Source: Geotrypetes seraphini (lineage: Eukaryota > Chordata > Amphibia > Gymnophiona > Dermophiidae). From it: a stretch of 64,000 bases of DNA. Made by a program: the position numbers and the translations under genes. The stretch lies in contig NC_047084.1 in NCBI RefSeq assembly GCF_902459505.1, positions 308,775,963 to 308,839,962 on the forward strand, in the 5' to 3' direction. This document shows positions 52,450 through 63,204 of the stretch, in pieces. Every line of letters starts with the position of its first letter. Positions within the stretch are counted from its first letter, which is position 1. The notes beneath the pieces were generated by a model. That model saw only the letters and a program-made list of their open reading frames with translations. It made no database searches and was not told where the DNA came from.

Positions 52450-52735
52450 CCTGATTCTGTAGCACAGCGGTTAGAATGAAGGTTGGGGTGTGAGCTTGGT
52501 CTGGGTTTGACTCCCTCATGTCCTTCAGCTGACAAAATACTCATTTTAATAAAAATGACAAGCTACAGACCAATTACATCTAATTTTCATCTCAAACAGC
52601 ACAATCTATTCCAAAAGTTGAGTTTGCATTTGATAAAAATAGCAGTATTTGAATCCATGTCACATTTATTGAACCCGACTTGAGATTCTGGCTTTTGGGA
52701 CAATGAAAGCAGTGCTTTAAGCCATTGAGCTACCA
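52450..52735. repeat. Two tRNA-like remnants in opposite orientation
   Basis: Plus: GTAGCACAGCGGTTAGAATG with GGGTTTGACTCCC at 52456-52513. Minus: GGTAGCTCAATGGCTTAAAG with CGGGTTCAATAAATG at 52735-52655. Both have A-box- and B-box-like blocks at tRNA-like spacing. The plus unit and about 60 bp of upstream flank (AGTATAATCCAATTAGAAT) recur at 53605-53720. Confidence 0.6.
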
Positions 52736-52838
52736 ATCTTTTGTCTCAACTAACTGTGAGATGATAGCTAAGCAGATTGTACTGTAGCAGATCACTAAGC
52801 TATGATATGACAGGGGAGTCAGAGAAACTGGAGTAGAA

Positions 52839-53160
52839 GGTGCTGTAGCTCAATGAGTAAAAGCACTGTACTGATCTTCCAGAGATTGTGAGTTCAACTC
52901 CTGGCCTGTCGTTTACTTGTGGCATTCTACTTTGCAGGTGCACTTTGATGAGGTCATCATTGTGCAGCTGCATACCTTCATTTGCAATGAACTAGAAGCC
53001 ACATTCAGGACTGTTCTGTGTTTTATTCTGTTTTTAAGCTTGGCCAATTGAAGTTATGGGCTTTCTGTTTGCTTTGAAGAATGAGCTGATTGTAGCAATG
53101 TTTCATGACAAAGAGAGTGTTATTTAGAGCAAGGAATCGCTTCTAAAAACCTCTCTCAAA
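52839..53160 (+). mobile_element. tRNA-headed SINE-like element, plus copy
   Basis: Head: GGTGCTGTAGCTCAATGAGT (A box) and GAGTTCAACTCCTGGCC (B box), about 50 bases apart, as in a tRNA. Body: TTGTGGCATTCTACTTTGCA, GGTGCACTTTGATGAGGTCA, TTTTTAAGCTTGGCCAATTG, GAATGAGCTGATTGTAGCAA. It aligns with the minus copy at 48660-49045 over more than 250 bases. No 3' tail repeat was recognised. Confidence 0.65.
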
Positions 53161-53319
53161 TAACGTCTGTGGGATGCCCAGAGAAAGCTGATTGGATGAC
53201 CTAAATAGCATGTATCGTGCTAAAGCCTTTCTGGAGCTTTCACCACGTCTATTTGAAGCCTATAGGAAGCTCAAAGTCCTATGCTTTACACTTCTTATAG
53301 GAGCTAATGATACCATTGC

Positions 53320-53800
53320 TGTACAAGTTTCTGTGTAGCACAGGAGTGAAGCTTTTCCCTCTTCCATGCTGATGTTTGCAGATCAATTCCCACTCCGTAC
53401 CTCTCAGTCAAACAGTAATCTTTTACTTCTCCTTTTAAACATGGCATACTTTATGACTTTTTTTGTTTTTATATGCAATTTATATGCAATTTTGTATGCA
53501 ATTCTGAAATAATTAAGAAAAAGGATATAACAGGAAAGTGAGAACTACCTTGTTCTGTCTCTTGGCAGAATTAACTGCCATTCACCGCCTATAAGGAGTA
53601 GTATAATCAAATCAGAATTGCTATTATTATATGGCTCATTGTCTAGCACAGCGGATTAGAGTGAAGGTTAGCATGTCACCTTTTTGCAATATGCACACTG
53701 ATGTTCCCAGATCAACTCCCACTAAAACTAATATATTATAAATATCCTTTTAAACCTGGTATACTGTGTTTTTATTATCCTTTTAATGATGGTATACTTT
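53320..53800 (+). repeat. Two more tRNA-like modules
   Basis: TGTAGCACAGGAGTGAAGC with GCAGATCAATTCCCACTCC (53331-53397), and CTAGCACAGCGGATTAGAGT with CCAGATCAACTCCCACT (53643-53718). CCTTTTAAACATGGCATACT-like sequence follows each and recurs a third time at 53779. Confidence 0.6.
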
Positions 53801-53879
53801 AGGTTAATTATGTTAAAGCTTACAGTCCTGAAATAATGATAACAAATCAGAAAAAACTCACCTTTTTATATATAACATC

Positions 53880-54085
53880 ATAGGGACGTCTATCTGGCGT
53901 CTATATGGGGTTGTTGGGAACGCGTGCCTACTACACGCCTAAGATACGTTTAGTGCATTAAAGATGTCTATACGATGCCTATGTAGCACCTATGTAGCAC
54001 CTAAGTAACGCTGATTGCCAGTTGCGCCACAAGGACGCCTAAAGCACGCCTAAAGATAGGTGCAGTTTACAGAATAGGGGCCGTA
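53880..54085. mobile_element. Harbinger-like right part
   Basis: Repeated GCACGCCTAAAGATA-type and GCCTATGTAGCACCTA motifs, ending CAGTTTACAGAATAGGGGCC, which matches the end type at 39308-39324. The left end is not recognised. Confidence 0.45.
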
Positions 54086-54194
54086 GTGCCTATCTGTTTG
54101 CCTTTCCATCCTTGAAGGGCTGTATCTATAAGAGATTCCTTGATAGATCATTATCATTCTAAGCAGGCAAATGGAATAAATGTCTAACCACTTT

Positions 54195-54450
54195 CATCTC
54201 AAATGCACCCTCCTACCACACCTTCAGGAAATCAATTAAAACGTATCTCTTTGATAAATTTCTCTGACTCCTTTCCTGCCTTGCTGTATCTTTGAAATGC
54301 TTCTGGATAAATCTTGACTACTCTTGGCATGCTAATGTAATTTGAATGTCCTTTTCTGTACATCGCTGTCTGTATACAGTTTCTTCCTCTGTAAACCGCT
54401 CTGAACTTCTTGTGGTATTGTGGTAAACAAAAATAAAGTTATTATTAATG
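54195..54450 (+). mobile_element. L2-type LINE 3' end
   Basis: A short piece of ORF2 C-terminus (FRKSIKTYLFDKF) is followed by the 3' UTR with TGTAAACCGCTCTGAACTTC, TTGTGGTATTGTGGTAAAC and an AATAAAGTTATTATTA end. Confidence 0.75.
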
Positions 54451-54789
54451 TACTGTACTATGGGAATCCCTCATAAATAGCTCTGGTCACAGAATGATTC
54501 AATATAGGTGAGGTAAAGTGAGAAAATCCCCCAGAAGAGTTTTGAATATAGTACCCAGGGGTGAGAAACCAGATCGTCACCATTCAGCCATCACTTTGTA
54601 CCATTTGTTCTTTATATGAAGTTAAATTTTATTTTCTGCTTATTTAAAAATACCATTTACTGTGCTTGTTCAGTATTAAATTTAAATAGGTATTCAGATT
54701 GTTGTGTGAGCTCTTATTCTGGAAGTGCTGGTATAACTTTTTTGGGAAAATTAAACTCGTAATTCTGAAGCCAGCAATTAAAAAAGAAA

Positions 54790-55300
54790 GATTTCATGAT
54801 TGGATTGGTGAAAGATTGAGTGGTAGACATATGGGGAGCTGATTACTATAATTTAAGGGAAGGTGATGAGAACGCAAAAAAAGGTTCAGCAGTTTGTTAT
54901 GACAGGAGGGGCAGATTATGGAGAGATTATAAAGGAAGAACAAGCATTTTTTGGCTATGTTGTGAAAGTGTGCAGAGATGGAAAGGGAAAGAGAGTTAGA
55001 AAAAAAGAAGTTGAAAAAGACCACAAGATTGTGTTCCGAGGAAACTGGAAGGATAGTCATTATGACTGAGAAAGGGGAAATGGAATATTTAGTTTTGGTG
55101 GAGGAAATAAGTTCTAGTTTGGCCATGCTGAGTTTTAGTTACTAATGGAACAACCAGGCAAGCACATAGATTTACAAACTGAAGTCATGCTCAGAACTCT
55201 AGTGCTGAAAGGTAGATTTGGGAGTCATCTACATAAGTAGAGATGATACTGGAACCATGTATCAAAAATACAAAGGAAAAAAGCAACCCCACGGGCAAGC
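54790..55300 (-). mobile_element. Old L2-type RT fragment
   Basis: Minus strand: STYVDDSQIYLSALEF near 55190-55240 (RT motif C region) and, farther on, MAKLELISSTKTKYSISPF, which looks like the MAKTELL-type segment that follows motif C in old L2 copies. Broken; no ends seen. Confidence 0.45.
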
Positions 55301-55900
55301 TATAGAAACAAAACAAGGAAGTGGGGAAGGGACACTGGTCAGACCACTGTGTGGACAAACACATTTATTCACAATATAGAATCTCAGTTAAAATTTGCAC
55401 AAGTATACATATAAATAAACCAAAATGTGGCAACATATACTGGACCTCATGAGAGAGACAGTGGGAGTTGGAGGCCAGACTGTTAATTAGATGGACAAGT
55501 ATAGTAGCTAATCAGAACAATGAGAATTAATCTGAAATCTGTGAACCCAGTGTGAGTGGAATTTGAAACAGAGATGATCTTTGGACTAGGCACAGAAAGC
55601 GAACTATGAGGTAAGCTAGAATTGGGCACTAGCAGGCTCACAGTGTATGAGAGCGAAGTGGAAGAGTGTCTAGAGTAGAGGCGAGTACAGAGTTGTAGCA
55701 AGAGACTGTCTCATCAATAAATGTCATTCATATGATGGCAAAGAAGAGACAACAGAGAGGGCAGGGTGGTCAAGGGCTAAAGGTGTCAATGATGACTGGT
55801 TAAGTGTGAAAAATATAACAGATTTTTAGGTCTGTCCTCACATTTTTTTATGATGAAGAACAGTGACTGTTTTAGTTATTGTCCCAAGGACCAATTCAAT
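55300..55900. other. No gene recognised
   Basis: Ordinary-composition sequence with no element tail or coding motif I can name. Confidence 0.5.
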
Positions 55901-55924
55901 ATGGTTTGTATTCTTCTGAAGGTA

Positions 55925-56460
55925 TGGTCCACATAATTATGTTTATTAAAATCTTTATATACCGCATATACAGCCAAAAATGATCAAAGTGGTTTACAAT
56001 ATAACTCAAATTTATGAAAAGAACTCCATTTAAATAGGAAAAAAAAAATTTCTTTTTTTTTTTTTTAATATCTTTATTCATTTTAAAGCCAAAAATGAGT
56101 GAAACATATTATACAGCCATTTTATACTTTAACAGCACTTAAATTCTATCAAATTATATTTTATGACAAATACATATATCATCCTCACCTTTCTACATAT
56201 CCAACAATTGCACTCAAATTAAAAATATCTCCCCACCCACCCTGGATGTGTATGATCAAAGGGAAAAATCAACAATCACTCCTTACAGAATTTTGTCAAT
56301 GGCTCCCAAACCTCCTTAAATTTCCTATAATGTCCCTACTGGATGGCAATATGTTCCATTTCTAATACATAATATCCTATTACATCCAGATTAACAAATG
56401 AAACTAAAAATTAATTAATAAAAATTAAAAATTCTAAAAATATATAAATGCAGAAAAATT
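55925..56460 (-). mobile_element. L2-type 3' end followed by L1-like 3' UTR
   Basis: 55935-56010 has TATATACCGCATATACAGCC and AAGTGGTTTACAATATAAC, an antisense L2 tail. 56060-56380 starts with TTTTTTAATATCTTTATTCA and carries CCCACCCTGGATGTGTATGA, shared with 28840, an antisense 3' UTR that I tentatively place with the L1-like family. Confidence 0.5.
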
Positions 56461-56754
56461 ATACACAGTATTTCAAATGAGGTCCCACTAGAGAGTTGTA
56501 CAGAAACATTATCACATATATTTTTCCACTGACCTGTCTAAATTTCATTGCTTTCATTCTATTTAGCCTCTATTTCCACTTAACAGAAACCACACGCACA
56601 ACTTCCTCTTATGTTTACACACAGGGCAGTTTTCCTTTCCAGAGGCTGTCTTTTCCATTAAAAACTCTTTCATTGCATTTTCTTTTTCAGTGAGATCTCA
56701 CAAGTCCCAGCATGTGGTCAGGGCCTTTTTTTCAAAGGCCAGATCTCCCCTGAA

Positions 56755-57060
56755 GAAACTAAGGGCTAGATTCACTAACCTGAGATCTGTGTCCGATCCG
56801 TATCCAATTGCATGCAGGCCAATGAATTCACTAAAGGCCTGCATGCTAATGGAGGCGATCGTTGGCACGCCCCCCTCCGACCGTACAGATCGTTGGAGAG
56901 CGATCCTTGAGCATGCGCAGACCATCTTCCTTGACTGTAGATGGTCTGTACATGCGCTGGCCCTTCATGCCCAGCAGAGCTTTTTTACTTTTTTTAACTT
57001 GACATTTTTTTACTTCGCGAGCCCGTGGTTTTAACCCACAGGTTAAAACCACAGGCTCAC
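56755..57060. repeat. Unclassified DNA element with terminal hairpin
   Basis: Starts AGGGCTAGATTCACTAACCT, has internal inverted repeats (TGCATGCAGGCC, ATGGTCTG), and ends in a hairpin GAGCCTGTGGTTTTAACC-type stem at 57020-57060. The first block resembles the ends of the Harbinger-like elements. Confidence 0.4.
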
Positions 57061-57118
57061 AATGCAGGGAAGGACAGGCGAGTCAGAGCTGAGCAGGGCA
57101 GGCGAGTCAGGGCTAAGC

Positions 57119-57205
57119 CAGTAGCGTACCTAGGGGTTGGGCAGTCCGCCCCAGGTGCATGCCCCAAGGGGGTGCACAGGAGAGAGCTGAGTGTTCTCCC
57201 TAGGG
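57119..57205. mobile_element. hAT-type left end, interrupted
   Basis: CAGTAGCGTACCTAGGGGTT and CCGCCCCAGGTGCATGCCCC match the element starting at 63205 (GTCCACCCCAGGTGCAAG). It is cut by the hAT copy that starts at 57206. Confidence 0.5.
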
Positions 57206-58199
57206 CAGGGGTGCCCAATAGGTCGATCGCGATGGATGGGTAGCTTGCCAAGGCAAAGTGAGTCGATCACCCAGGACTCACTTTGCCTTGGCGATCTATC
57301 GGGCCGATCAGTCTTCCTCTCCCCGACGTCAATTCTGCCGTCGGAGAGGAAGTTCGGGCCAGCCAATCGCTGCCTGGCTGGGCGGAACTTCCTCTCCGAC
57401 GGCAGAATTGACGTCGGGGAGAGGAATGCTGGTCGGCCCGAAGCAGGGAGAGCATGGGGCGTCGGCGTCGGCATCGTCGGCTTTGAGGCCTGTTATCCAT
57501 TAGTGGCGGTTTGGGTCCTGTTCCCCGATGGCAGTGGCAGTGGCTTGGGGAAGGGCAGGGAGAAAGAAAGAAAGGGGGCAGGCAGGGAGACAGAAGGAAA
57601 GAAGAGAAACAGAAAAAAAGAATGGGGGCATGAAGAGAGAAAGAAAGAAAGATCAGGGAGAGAGGAAGAAAAAGTTGGGGGAGGGAATGAGCTGTGGAGG
57701 AGAGGAAGCATACAGGCTGAAAGAAAGATTGGATGCACAGTCAGAAGAAGAAAGTGCAACCAGAGACTCATGAAATCACCAGACAAGATAGGAAAAATGA
57801 TTTTATTTTAAATTTAGTGATCAAAATGTGTCTGAATTTATATCTGCTGTCTATATTTTACAATACCGCAATAGTGGTTTTTAGCGCAGGGAGCCTATGA
57901 GCGTCGAGAGCAGCGCTGGGCATTCAGCGCAACTCCCTGCGCTAAAAACTGCTATTGTGGTTTAATAAAAAGGGAGGGGGTTGGGTATTTGTCTATTTTT
58001 GTATGGTTGTTACTGAGGTGACAGTGCATAGAGTCATCTGCTTTGACCTCTTTGAAAAAACCCCGGAATAGGAATGATAATTAACAATTCTATGCGTACA
58101 GTGTGTGTTGTGTTTTTTTAAAATTTTATTGTTGGTAAATCATTTTGACTTGGTCATTTTAAAAGTAGCTCGCGAGTCAAAAAAGTGTGGACACCCCTG
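57206..58199. mobile_element. hAT-type element, 994 bp, with 8-bp target duplication
   Basis: Ends CAGGGGTGCCCAATAGGTCG and AAAAGTGTGGACACCCCTG; CCCTAGGG flanks at 57198-57205 and 58200-58207. Inside: an inverted repeat of CTTCCTCTCCGACGGCAGAA (57340-57430), a purine-rich tract, and a foldback MITE near 57865-57975 (TTTTTAGCGCAGGGAGCC). No transposase, so non-autonomous. Confidence 0.92.
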
Positions 58200-58589
58200 C
58201 CCTAGGGCCTTTCAGCTGGGTGGACCGCCTGGGTAATTTAGATGACCGCCCAGCTAAATTCTGCTGCCTCCGCTGCTGCTCAACATAAAAAAAAAAAAAT
58301 AGCCAGTTTGAAGATTTCACCTTAACCCGTAGCAACTTATGCTCCGGGGCTTTAACGTGTGTGTGCCGGCTTCCCTTCTCTTCCCTCCGAAACCGGAAGT
58401 TATGTCCGGGGGAGGGGGGGAGGGAAGAGAAGGGAAGCCGGCACGCACATGTTAGATCCCCGAAGCATAAATTCGCTACGGGCTAAGGCGGGAGACAGGT
58501 CAGTGAAGCTTTCCATTTGCTCTTCTTGCTGCTGGGTCCTGCCTACTTTCAGTTTCCGCGAAGGCAGGACCAGGCAGCATTTCCCCCAA

Positions 58590-59350
58590 TCGATTGTGAT
58601 CTTGGGCCGATCATCCTTCTTCTCCGACGGTAGAATTGACATCGGGCAGAGGAATGCTGGTCGGCCCGAAGTAGGGAGAGCTTGGGTGGGGCGGCGGCCG
58701 GCGGCTTTGGGGCCTGTTCCCCGATGGCAGTGACATTGGCAGTGGCTTGGGGGAGAGCAAGGAGAAAGAAAGTAAGAGGGCAGGAAGAGAAACAGAAAAA
58801 AAGAAAGGGGACATGAAGAGAGAAAGAAAGGGCAGGAAGAGAGGAAGAAAAAGTTGGGAGGAGGGGAATGAGGTCAGGAGGAGAGGAAGCATACAGGCTG
58901 AAAGAAGGGAAAAAAGATTGGATGCACAGTCAGAAGAAGAAAGTGCAACCAGAGACTCATGAAATTATCAAAGGTAGGAAAAATGATTTTATTTTCAGTT
59001 TAGTGATCAAAATGTGTCCATTTTGAGAATTTATATATGCTGTCTATATTTTGCACTATGGCCCCCTTTTACTAAACCGCAATAGTGTTTTTTAGCGCAG
59101 GGAGCCTATGAGTGTTGAGAGCAGCGTGGGGCATTCAGCGCAGCTCCCTGCGCTAAAAACCGCTATCGCGGTTTAGTAAAAAGGGAGGGGGAATATTTGT
59201 CTATTTTTGTATAGTTGTTACTGAGGTGACATTGCATAAAGTCATCTGCCTTGACCTCTTTGAAAACCCGCGGAATATAAATGATAATTAACATTTTCTC
59301 TGATACAGCGTGCTTTGTGTTTTTAAAATTTTATTGTTGGTAGATCATTT
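58590..59350. mobile_element. Second, partial copy of the same hAT family
   Basis: Follows the interior of 57206-58199 in order: TCCGACGGTAGAATTGACAT, GAGGAATGCTGGTCGGCCCG, GGATGCACAGTCAGAAGAAG, AAATGATTTTATTTTCAGTT, and the foldback MITE with both ends here (GGCCCCCTTTTACTAAACCG ... CGGTTTAGTAAAAAGGGAGG). Terminal repeats are not recognised on either side. Confidence 0.85.
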
Positions 59351-60260
59351 TGAGTTGGCCACAAAGGTAAGGGGGAGAGAGGGAGGGGAGCTGCTGAAAG
59401 ACATCTAGTAATCCTTGCAGGCTTGACTGTGCAGGGAATTATTTTTGTAAAATCATGTTTTGTTATGTGACTGGCATTATTTAGACTTTAATTTCTATGA
59501 ATGAATAGAATGAAATTGCTTGTTTTTATGTGCGTGCGCTGAAGGAAAGTGGAGAGAGAGTGGGCTGAGGAGGCTGAAGGGAAATGGGGAAGAGAGAGTG
59601 AGGAGAAGACGCTGATTTATAAATTGACAATTGTACAGAATATTGTTTCTTTTTATACTTTAATATAAACAATTCAAAGCTTGTGTGGATGGAATTAGGT
59701 GGTTTGCGGGGATGGGGACTGAGCTTACAGGGATTAGTCCAATAAAATGGTATTTTTTTATTTCTCATTATTTGTTTTATTTTTATTTGTTAATTTATAA
59801 AGTGGTGATTGTTATGTATAAGTTTTTTCAAATTTACATCTACTGTCTTTATATTTTGCACAGTATTAGGGGACACGTGTCACTGTTTTTGTGGTGTTGT
59901 GGTGTTGCATTGTATCCAGGGTCTGGTTTCTTGGCGGTTCAGTGTCTACATATTTCTATTTTTAGTTTGTGATTATTCCATATTGGGCGAGGGTGTATCT
60001 GTTCTGTATGTATGAAAAGATAGAGCCACCAGACCCACGGGAGGAGGGCCCGTAGCCATCAGACCCGCGTTGATGGGATATCGGGGAGCTGTGGTGGGTG
60101 GGGTTCCCCATAAGAACAAAGCTTTTTACCACTCCATGGAGTGGTGAAAAGGTTTGTCCCCCATGCCGGAGGTGAACAGATATAAATTTTACCCATTCCT
60201 GCAGTTTTACTGGGGTCACCTGTGGTTACCCGCAGGAAAGGGTCACTGTATCATTCTCTA
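59350..60260. mobile_element. hAT-type composite, right end seen
   Basis: GACAATTGTACAGAATATTG at 59625 matches 29850; the right end GGTCACTGTATCATTCTCTA at 60241-60260 matches the terminus of the element at 10451-12736. Left end not found. No transposase frame. Confidence 0.5.
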
Positions 60261-60559
60261 ATATTCTCTCTTTCCAGGAAGGCAGCCTAAATAGCCCAGC
60301 TGGAAGCTTGATGAGTTATCATCTCCCCCATCCCATCTGTGCACAGTCCTGGCTTCAGAGCACATGGGCTTCTGGGAATTGTAGTCAAAATTCTTTAAAG
60401 TGACCCAGGCTTTAAACTTGCCTGAATTTGAATAGAGAATATGCCTTGCTTTCACTAGTTGTCCTACTGGATGAGTGGCAGCCTCTAGGCTGCTCATCAC
60501 ATTGGTTAATACTGTTGTGCCACTCATACCTTTCCTTTAGGTTTTGCAGTAAAACTCAT

Positions 60560-61075
60560 CCTCTCCCATTAATATAACATTACATAACAAATTCACTTAT
60601 ATACCGCAGTAACCTCTCAGTTCAACGTGGTTAACAACAATCAAGAGACTATACAAGCACAGTGTATTATAATCACATTCAAAAGAATGTGTCAAATAAG
60701 TAGGTCTTTAGCATTTTTCTAAAGGATCATGTGCAGCATCTTTCATAACATAAAACATAACATAAAATCAACTTATAGACCGCATAACCGTGAGGATCTA
60801 TGCGGTTTTCAAAAGATTAACTTATATCACAAATAGAACAATAAAGAAAATTAATTACTCAAAATCTAGAAACTAAATAAGTCTTCAAATGCCTTCTGAA
60901 CTCTAAGTATGACATAGATACAAAGAATAGTTGTCTAAAATCTTTATCCCAAAGAGCAGCCTGATATGACAGTGTACGTTCATGATATCTTTTAAATCTG
61001 CAACCCTTAATTGATGGATAAATGAAAAGAGCACAAGCTTTGTGAGAATATTTTGGATTAGGGACTGTAAATGCA
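60560..61075 (-). mobile_element. Two L2-type LINE 3' ends
   Basis: Minus strand. 60580-60660: ACTTATATACCGCAGTAACC and TCAACGTGGTTAACAAC. 60745-61075: tail AACATAAAATCAACTTATAG, then the ORF2 C-terminus SYQAALWDKDFRQLFFVSMS, LEFRRHLKTYLVSRF at 60960-60859, with upstream PSIKGCRFKRYHERTL. Both are 5'-truncated. Confidence 0.75.
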
Positions 61076-61079
61076 TCTA

Positions 61080-61860
61080 ACCACTGCCCACCAACCCCAT
61101 GCCCAACATTTCTTCTTCTATCACCCCTCTCCACACATGCCACATCTCTCCCTCCGTTCTCTCCACCACTACATCCAACATTCCTTCCCCTTGCATCCCT
61201 TTCAATCTGTCCCACTGTTCCCTCTCCATGACCATATTCAATATTTTTCCCTCTCATCCTTCTCTTCCCCATGCATCTCTACCTTACTCTTCTCTCTGTC
61301 TATGCCCAACAATTTTCCTCTTTCTTCCTTTCCCCATGTGCACCATCTCTTTCCCTCTCACTCACACATTCTGCCCAACAATTCTCCTTTTCTATTCCCT
61401 TCCTCCCTTCTTTGTCCCAAGTTCATGCCCCTCCCTTCCTCCATCCACATGCATATTTTCCCCTCTTCCTTTTCACTTCCAGCCAGGTGCATCTCCTCTA
61501 TTTCTTTACATTCCACTTTATCCATGTTCACCTTCTTCCTCTCTCTTCTTTTCCTCTTCATCCATGTGCATATCTTCCCTTTCTCTTCAGTTTCCCTTCC
61601 TCCCCCTCCATCCATGTGCATTTCTTCCCTTTCCCCTCCATCCATGTGCATTTCTTCCCTTCCTCTCCATATCATAAGAAGCTTATCCCTTCTCCCTTTC
61701 TCCTCCATCCATATCCAGCATTTCTCCACACCCATCCAGCCTTACCAACTTTCTCCATTTCCCCACATCCCTCATTCCAACATCGCTCCATCTCTCCTCC
61801 CCCCCCCCTCAAGCAAATCCAGCATTTCTCTTCTTCTAACCTTCCTCCTTCTGCCACCCT
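61080..61860. repeat. Pyrimidine-rich degenerate tandem repeat
   Basis: C/T-rich sequence with a recurring CATCCATGTGCATTTCTTCC-type unit, clearest at 61550-61660. Because it has few stop-forming triplets, three overlapping frames stay open by composition; these are not genes. Confidence 0.8.
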
Positions 61861-62139
61861 ACCACTGCCTGACCCAGAATCCACAGAGGACCTGGCACCG
61901 GCGCTAACTTCAATGAAGAACCTTCACGTCCACACGCTAAGAGAAGGCCCTGTCAGCTCTACCCACTTTGACACATTTGTGTCAGAGGGACGGTATGAAC
62001 AGAACCTCATGATTGGATAGACTTGAAGGCTCTGCGTCAGTTAAGCTAGTACTAGTACCGGGCTTTGAATAGACTCCGGATGCCCTGAGGGTGGCAAAAG
62101 ATGGAGCGCTCTTCATCACTGGAGTTAGTGTGGTGTTGC

Positions 62140-62329
62140 CCGGACTTTGGGGCCACCCTGGCTGAACTGGAAGGCTTCCCTCTGACATCAGCTGGAAGCC
62201 TTCCAGGTCAGCTTCGGCGGAGGGGGACTTCCTGCTGGAGGAATGGGGGTGGGAGACCCGTGCCCCGTACCCCCCACAAGCATCTCACATACCCCTAGGG
62301 GTACGTGTACTGCATGTTGAGAAACACTG
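62140..62329. mobile_element. hAT-type right end
   Basis: ACCCCTAGGGGTACGTGTAC and ATGTTGAGAAACACTG form a hAT-like terminus; a hairpin GAAGGCTTCCCTCTGACATC/AGCTGGAAGCCTTCC lies inside, like that at 23138. Left end not found. Confidence 0.5.
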
Positions 62330-62567
62330 GTCTAAAGGACAATTAGATTTTACATATTTATTATATAACTTGTTTTTTGAGCTTCCCTTTGAGTTTTCTT
62401 TGGTGTTAATAGCTTTAACATGATGATATTTTAAATGCCTATGATGTCTTTGCTTGAATGGTGGTCTAACAAAACAAACATAAAACAAGACAAGACAGCT
62501 GATCAACACCCAAAAAACAAAAAATAAATAAATAAAATTTATGAACAGTTCCAAAATTGAACTTTTA

Positions 62568-62593
62568 GTTAACATATATATATATATTGTATG

Positions 62594-62650
<57 letters not shown>

Positions 62651-62660
62651 GTGTGTGTGT
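62568..62660. repeat. (TA)n then (TG)n microsatellite
   Basis: Long (AT/TA) run interrupted once by TTGTATGCATC, followed by GTGTGTGTGT. Reading frames across it are artefacts. Confidence 0.95.
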
Positions 62661-62664
62661 TTGT

Positions 62665-63200
62665 TTATGAATGAATGCAGTGGAACTCCTGAATGCAACA
62701 GCTTTGAGATCATATGTTTGGCTTGTAATGTGATGACCTTCATAAAGCTGGAGGTTGCACAATTTTTGATGTGAACTGTATCATTTCTTTCCGTGTTTGG
62801 TACTTCCTTCTCTGGCCTTCAGCCAGCTCTTCTTAGAACTGTACGGTTTACAAGAAAACATTCTGCTTGCAACCAGGAATAAAAAAATGATTTCCTTGTT
62901 CTTATCATATCTGTTGCAACATCTGTATCGATGGGCATAGTCTGGGGAAGTATAGCCCTATCAAACAGCATGCCATCTCGATTCCTTATTAGCTATCTGT
63001 TATCATCCAACAGCTTTTCTCTCTCTTTCCACCCTCCCTCCCCTCGTGCAGGGTCTGGTATCACTCTCCCCCATCTGCTCCCTCTAAGTTGCAGTCATCC
63101 AGTCTTCTGTGTTGCCTTTTGTCTGCTATAACTTCCTGTTTCTGCTTTGGCAAGACACTGTAGAGAGATTGTATATGTTTGAAATACTATGTAAACCTCT
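62665..63200. other. No gene recognised
   Basis: Ordinary sequence without a nameable element or coding motif. Confidence 0.5.
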
Positions 63201-63204
63201 GTGA

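Noticed and set aside
48055-53720. Functional tRNA genes
   Set aside because: A- and B-box-like blocks are present but cloverleaf stems are poor and units are duplicated and diverged; SINE-like origin fits better.
57191-57811. 206-codon frame
   Set aside because: Lies within a non-autonomous hAT element and runs through its purine-rich tract (Lys/Glu/Arg repeats).
61071-61907. Long open frame of 278 codons and overlapping ones
   Set aside because: Pyrimidine-rich low-complexity sequence stays open in several frames by composition; no domain or start context.
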